Shown here one piece after another: positions 6,913 through 10,354 of a stretch of DNA of 10,354 bases. Every line of letters starts with the position of its first letter. Within the stretch, counting starts at the first letter, position 1. Below the pieces are notes generated by a model that was given only the letters and a program-made list of their open reading frames with translations, had not been told where the DNA came from and did not search any database. Origin of the DNA: DASYAN01 sp036501345 (GTDB taxonomy: Bacteria; Chloroflexota; Ktedonobacteria; Ktedonobacterales; Ktedonobacteraceae); the NCBI GenBank assembly GCA_036501345.1, contig DASYAN010000189.1, positions 1-10,354 of the forward strand, in the 5' to 3' direction. The translations under genes and the position numbers were made by a program.

Positions 6913-6918
6913 GAGGGG
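6913..6918 (+). promoter_or_regulatory. Ribosome binding site of the Ig-repeat gene
   Basis: GAGGGG lies 12 bases before the ATG at 6931, longer than the usual spacing. An in-frame TAG at 6904-6906 rules out a longer protein, and the next Met (residue 15) would destroy the zinc ribbon, so ATG 6931 is the start. Confidence 0.5.
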
Positions 6919-6930
6919 AAGCCTGCAATC

Positions 6931-9900
6931 ATGCATTGTTTGAGTTGTGACTGCCCATTGCCAGATACAATAATGCGCTGTAATCAGTGTGGTGAGGAGG
7001 TAATCTTGCCTACTGCAACACCCCCTACAGTTGAGAAAGTGAAAGACGACGATAATGCGGTCGTTATCAAGTCACATTCGCTATCACGTCATTTTGCTTT
7101 CTTTAGGACGCTGCTCTTTTCGCTCTCCAAGAGCAGCAAATTTGTATTTCAGGCAACAGGCACTCGGACTTGGTTGCAAGCTCGGCGTAATCTGATTCCC
7201 CTCTCAATCCCGTTGACAGAAGATGGCATGCAGACCACCATCCTTGAGGATGATGATGAGACGGAGCCGTATCCTGATCGGCAAATGACTACTTGGCAAA
7301 AGGTAGTTGAGCCTCCACCCAATCGGACGCCTGTTTCATATCCGCCTCGTCCCATGATCTCACCAGTAGTTCAGTACGTTTCTTTGGCTGATCAGCCAGA
7401 GCTTTATCGCCGCTCCCCAAAGGCTATTTTCTGGCTATGTATGATTGTGGTGCTTGTCCTTGTCGGAGCTTTTGGAGTTACTGGCGCGATCGGACGATCA
7501 TCTATCTCCGTACCACATGGGCCTCTTTCATTGGAGGTGACTCCGCAAGAAGCAACTATTGGAGCAATGGTGTCCTTACGAGGCGCAGACTTTTCTCCTA
7601 AGGGACCTGTTGGATTGACCCGTGATGCTTCAATTCCTATTTTGGATACTGCTGGTGCTTCGATCACGCAGAGCGATGTTGAGGGAAACTTCACAGATAC
7701 TGTGCAGGTACAAGCGAACTGGGGAAGTGGCTCTCACACAATTAATGCAGAAGATGCTCTTACACATAAAATTACTTCCTTTCCCATTATGGTCTCGGGC
7801 GACGACGAGGTTGCTCTGCGGCCTTCTCATTTGCAATTGTCCATAGATAATCTCAACCTAGGATCGGGTGATCAGGCAACAAATAGTGAACAGACGATTT
7901 CGTTGACCAACCTGGGGAGTGGACAGATTTCCTGGCAGGGCAGTAGCACAGAATCTTGGCTGATGATGACTCCTCAAAGCGGAACCTTTTATAGCGGAAC
8001 ACAAAGTAAAGTAATTATTGCAGTGGATCGTGCTGGCCTGCAGCCGGGATCATATAATGCCCATTTGCTTTTTACATCTAATGTTGGAAATGTACCACTT
8101 GATGTGAACACGCAGGTGACACAATTAGACCCACAGAATGATGCGGTCCTACAAGTGACACCGCCTGTTCTCGCTTTTACTGGCAATGATGGAGGCTTTG
8201 GGCCAGCACCGCAGGTCGTGACTGTTAGCGATCCCGGCGTGCAACCATTGAACTGGATTGCCTCAAGCGATGTTCCCTGGCTCTCGCTTTCGCAACCCGG
8301 TGGGATTCTTCAACCTGGGAATAATACGCAGGTCACAGCGTCTACCGATACTAGCGCATTGTTACCGGGCACATATAGTGGCAGCATTAACATTAGCACT
8401 CGGGGATCTGGTACAGTACTGCATAATTCACAGACCATTAATGTCACAGTGACAGTTACACCGTATTGCGATTTAATGTTCTCATCGGGTATGCTATCCT
8501 TCACCGCTGACTATATGCAATCGGACCCGCCTGCCAAAACAGTCGGCTTGACGAGCTCACTTAGCTGTCCCGCTCCGTTAAGCTGGAATGTCAGTAGCAA
8601 CGCAAATTGGCTGACCGTAGGAAGCTGGAGTGGTACAACGCCGGGCTCACTCTCTGTTGGCGTTCATCCTGGTGGATTGGCACCGGGATCATATAACGGT
8701 GGACTCACCTTCACTTCGTCTGCTGGTACACAAAAGCTATTGGTCTCTTTTACTCTGGGGCAGCCAGGTACTCCTGTGCTATCTGTGGGCTCCTCATCAC
8801 TTGCCTTTGGTACAGCTATAGGGATACAGAGCCCACCCGCACAAACTGTTAGCTTGACCAATTCTGGTGTTAGAAGTCTCTTATGGTATGCAAATGCAAT
8901 GACTGAAGAGGGAGGAGCATGGCTCTCTGTCTTGCCTGCCTCGGGTAGCCTGACTGCCTATCAATCGACCACACTTAGTGTTGCTACGAATAGTCAAGGT
9001 TTGTCTGTTGGTACCTATTATGGCACGGTGGTGATTACTGCAGTAGATAGTATTACAGGACAGAGGATTGGCCCACTGCAACGAGTAGCTATTACACTGA
9101 ATGTGGGTCCTGCCTGTACGTTGCAAGCACCATCGACATCAGCACTGCAATTTTCTGCCCTGGCCGGGAGCAATCCAGCCGTACAGACATTCCATGTAAG
9201 TGTTGCAGGTACCTGTTTCGGTAGTGTGACGGTGACACCAACGATAGCTTCTAGTTCCGGTTGGCTGACAGTTTCTCCTGCTTCTGCTGTGATCGAATCT
9301 GGGCAAAGTGCAACCTTTACCGTAGGGATAACTTCAGCATCTCTCAAGGCTGGTCTGTATAACGGGTCAATCTCACTATCTGGAGTAAGTGATGGCGTCA
9401 TCATTGCTGGAAGTTCACAGGCAGTCAAGGTAACATTAGCGAAACAGTCGGGCGCTGTTCTGGCAGCCACGCCATCGTCACTGACCTTTAATAGTACAAC
9501 CGGAACATCAACACAACCAATAACCATTAGTAATACTGCCAGTAGTGGCACACTGAATTGGAAGGCTGCACTGCAATCAGGAGCACCGACTTTTGTCTCA
9601 CTCTCTGCAAACTCCGGTACAAATCTGGCTGGCGGTCAGAATGCTACAGTCAATGTTTCGGTCAATGCAACAGGAGTTGCCAGTGGTCAATACAAGACGA
9701 GTGTTCAGGTCAGTGCAACCGATGCTGTGACTGGTCAGGCATTAAGCAATAGCCCGATCACTATTCCTGTGACGATCAACGTGACTGCCCCGGCAATGAA
9801 ACTGAGCACTACCAACCTGTCATTCTCAACCACGGCGGGAAGCAATCCAGCCAACCAGACAATCCAGCTTTCAAACGTGGGCGGTGGCACCTTAAAATGG

Positions 9901-10176
9901 TCAGTAGGAAAACCATCGCAGTCCTGGCTCAGTGTCAGTCCGTCGTCGGGGAGCTGCACAGCAGGGAATAGTTCAACCTTAACCTTTGCCATTAATGCCA
10001 GTGGATTAGCTGCCAGCACAACTGCCTATCAGGCAACGGTAGTGATTATGCCGTCGAGTGGTGCAGCCGTGACGGTAACAGTGACCCTGACCGTTAATGC
10101 CGCTGGAACACCTACAGCCACTGCAACTGGTACTGCATCTAATGGCACACCTGTAGCGACTGCTACACCATCCTAA
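6931..10176 (+). CDS. Zinc-ribbon, single-pass membrane protein with seven BACON-like Ig repeats
   Basis: The 1081-aa protein has no assigned function. The N-terminus carries a CxxC...CxxC zinc ribbon (Cys3, Cys6, Cys17, Cys20). A charged cytoplasmic linker (30-160, with an acidic patch EDDDETE at 106-112) leads to LYRRSPK and a membrane helix at about 165-188, so the positive-inside rule puts the ribbon inside and the rest outside. Residues 199-290 form an IPT-like beta domain. Seven repeats of about 100-110 residues follow, starting near 296, 407, 513, 617, 729, 844 and 956. Most carry the BACON hallmark WLxVxPxSG and a later GxYxGxI turn (for example WLSVLPASGSL then VGTYYGTV). A Thr/Pro/Ala-rich tail (1060-1081) ends the protein without an LPxTG motif or second helix. 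In known proteins such repeats serve as surface spacers or as carbohydrate- or protein-binding modules. It diverges from the kinase gene and converges on the zinc-ribbon gene at the window edge. Confidence 0.9.
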   Translation: MHCLSCDCPLPDTIMRCNQCGEEVILPTATPPTVEKVKDDDNAVVIKSHSLSRHFAFFRTLLFSLSKSSKFVFQATGTRTWLQARRNLIPLSIPLTEDGMQTTILEDDDETEPYPDRQMTTWQKVVEPPPNRTPVSYPPRPMISPVVQYVSLADQPELYRRSPKAIFWLCMIVVLVLVGAFGVTGAIGRSSISVPHGPLSLEVTPQEATIGAMVSLRGADFSPKGPVGLTRDASIPILDTAGASITQSDVEGNFTDTVQVQANWGSGSHTINAEDALTHKITSFPIMVSGDDEVALRPSHLQLSIDNLNLGSGDQATNSEQTISLTNLGSGQISWQGSSTESWLMMTPQSGTFYSGTQSKVIIAVDRAGLQPGSYNAHLLFTSNVGNVPLDVNTQVTQLDPQNDAVLQVTPPVLAFTGNDGGFGPAPQVVTVSDPGVQPLNWIASSDVPWLSLSQPGGILQPGNNTQVTASTDTSALLPGTYSGSINISTRGSGTVLHNSQTINVTVTVTPYCDLMFSSGMLSFTADYMQSDPPAKTVGLTSSLSCPAPLSWNVSSNANWLTVGSWSGTTPGSLSVGVHPGGLAPGSYNGGLTFTSSAGTQKLLVSFTLGQPGTPVLSVGSSSLAFGTAIGIQSPPAQTVSLTNSGVRSLLWYANAMTEEGGAWLSVLPASGSLTAYQSTTLSVATNSQGLSVGTYYGTVVITAVDSITGQRIGPLQRVAITLNVGPACTLQAPSTSALQFSALAGSNPAVQTFHVSVAGTCFGSVTVTPTIASSSGWLTVSPASAVIESGQSATFTVGITSASLKAGLYNGSISLSGVSDGVIIAGSSQAVKVTLAKQSGAVLAATPSSLTFNSTTGTSTQPITISNTASSGTLNWKAALQSGAPTFVSLSANSGTNLAGGQNATVNVSVNATGVASGQYKTSVQVSATDAVTGQALSNSPITIPVTINVTAPAMKLSTTNLSFSTTAGSNPANQTIQLSNVGGGTLKWSVGKPSQSWLSVSPSSGSCTAGNSSTLTFAINASGLAASTTAYQATVVIMPSSGAAVTVTVTLTVNAAGTPTATATGTASNGTPVATATPS
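7816..10104 (+). repeat. Seven tandem BACON-like domains (coding repeat)
   Basis: This stretch codes for residues 296-1058 of the Ig-repeat protein. Repeats are diverged in sequence but keep the tryptophan turn: WLMMTPQSG, WLSLSQPGG, WLTVGSWSG, WLSVLPASG, WLTVSPASA, FVSLSANSG (Trp replaced by Phe) and WLSVSPSSG. Repeats 5 and 7 share AGSNPA-xQT at equivalent positions with closely similar codons (near 9164 and 9836). Repeats 1 and 3 share the DNA string CCGGGATCATATAA (near 8044 and 8684), suggesting origin by duplication. Confidence 0.75.
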
Positions 10177-10179
10177 CTT

Positions 10180-10354
10180 TTACGGAATCAGCGGAGTGCT
10201 ACAGCTAGCACAGAAGCGGGCTACCTGCGTATTTGCTACTCCGCAATGTGGACAAATCACTACTGCGACCTTTCGCTCGCTTGTCACTACCGCTGTTATT
10301 CTCCTGGTAGGCGAACCTTGTACTGCTCCATTGTAGGGATCTGCTAGACGAGAT
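10180..10354 (-). CDS. C-terminal fragment of a zinc-ribbon protein (runs off the window)
   Basis: On the minus strand one frame is open from the window edge to a TAA at 10180-10182, giving 57 residues. It contains VVICPHCGVANTQVARFCAS followed by CSTPLIP, a CPxCG...RFCxxC zinc ribbon of the kind common at the ends of Chloroflexota membrane and signalling proteins. The upstream part, rich in Arg/Ser/Thr (RRITAVVTSERK), may be a linker. No convincing internal start is present, so the gene begins beyond the window. Only three bases separate its stop from that of the convergent Ig-repeat gene, so no separate terminator fits between them. The main domain cannot be known from this piece. Confidence 0.65.
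   Translation of the reverse strand, partial: SRLADPYNGAVQGSPTRRITAVVTSERKVAVVICPHCGVANTQVARFCASCSTPLIP

Larger units (their letters stand above)
6603..6930. other. Divergent intergenic promoter region
   Basis: These 328 bases separate the divergent kinase and Ig-repeat genes and hold no credible ORF. The right part contains a good plus-strand promoter candidate. On the minus side I find only the kinase Shine-Dalgarno and no -35/-10 pair I would defend. The middle (about 6660-6830) is AT-rich without a notable repeat apart from the small palindrome CCTATTTTTAGG. Confidence 0.6.

Noticed and set aside
9018..9551. 177-aa open frame on the minus strand within the Ig-repeat gene
   Set aside because: It lies fully antisense to a strongly supported coding frame with clear repeat motifs. 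Its composition is what the reverse complement of Ser/Thr/Val-rich codons gives, with no motif or Shine-Dalgarno support.

Overview
The window most resembles a chromosomal segment from a soil or compost Chloroflexota of the Ktedonobacteria type. This inference rests on the style of the Ser/Thr kinase (the GQGGFADVY glycine loop followed by an AAIKVL lysine strand, a long Ser/Gln-rich linker, one membrane helix and a lectin-like ectodomain), on a zinc-ribbon/membrane/Ig-repeat protein beside it, on mid-range GC, and on long intergenic regions. I see no rRNA, tRNA, CRISPR array, transposase or phage structural gene.

Layout, left to right: (1) 1-140, a noncoding strip with a 16-bp perfect inverted repeat, probably the 3' end of the next unit; (2) 141-2114, minus strand, a 657-aa uncharacterised protein whose C-terminal third carries nucleoside-phosphorylase-like motifs; (3) 2115-2392, an intergenic region with a striking 63-bp palindrome next to the stop of the following gene; (4) 2393-3694, minus strand, a divergent relative of the three-Cys-motif partner protein TcmP; (5) 3695-4040, a noncoding leader with a possible extended -10 promoter and two hairpins; (6) 4041-6602, minus strand, a membrane-anchored Ser/Thr protein kinase with a predicted extracytoplasmic jelly-roll domain; (7) 6603-6930, a divergent promoter region; (8) 6931-10176, plus strand, a 1081-aa protein with a cytoplasmic zinc ribbon, one membrane helix and seven extracytoplasmic BACON-like Ig repeats; (9) 10180-10354, minus strand, the C-terminal end of a further zinc-ribbon protein that runs off the window and is only 3 bases from the stop of the convergent gene.

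The three complete minus-strand genes are separated by about 280-350 bases of noncoding DNA, each with structure of its own, so they are probably separate transcription units and not one operon. The kinase and the zinc-ribbon/Ig-repeat protein are divergent, both bitopic, and both send a predicted beta-rich ectodomain outside; a sensory or cell-surface partnership is possible but is inference from position and topology only. No complete, clearly new multi-gene system can be demonstrated here. The best leads are the fused nucleoside-phosphorylase-like protein, the divergent TcmP homolog without its usual partner in view, and the 63-bp palindrome.
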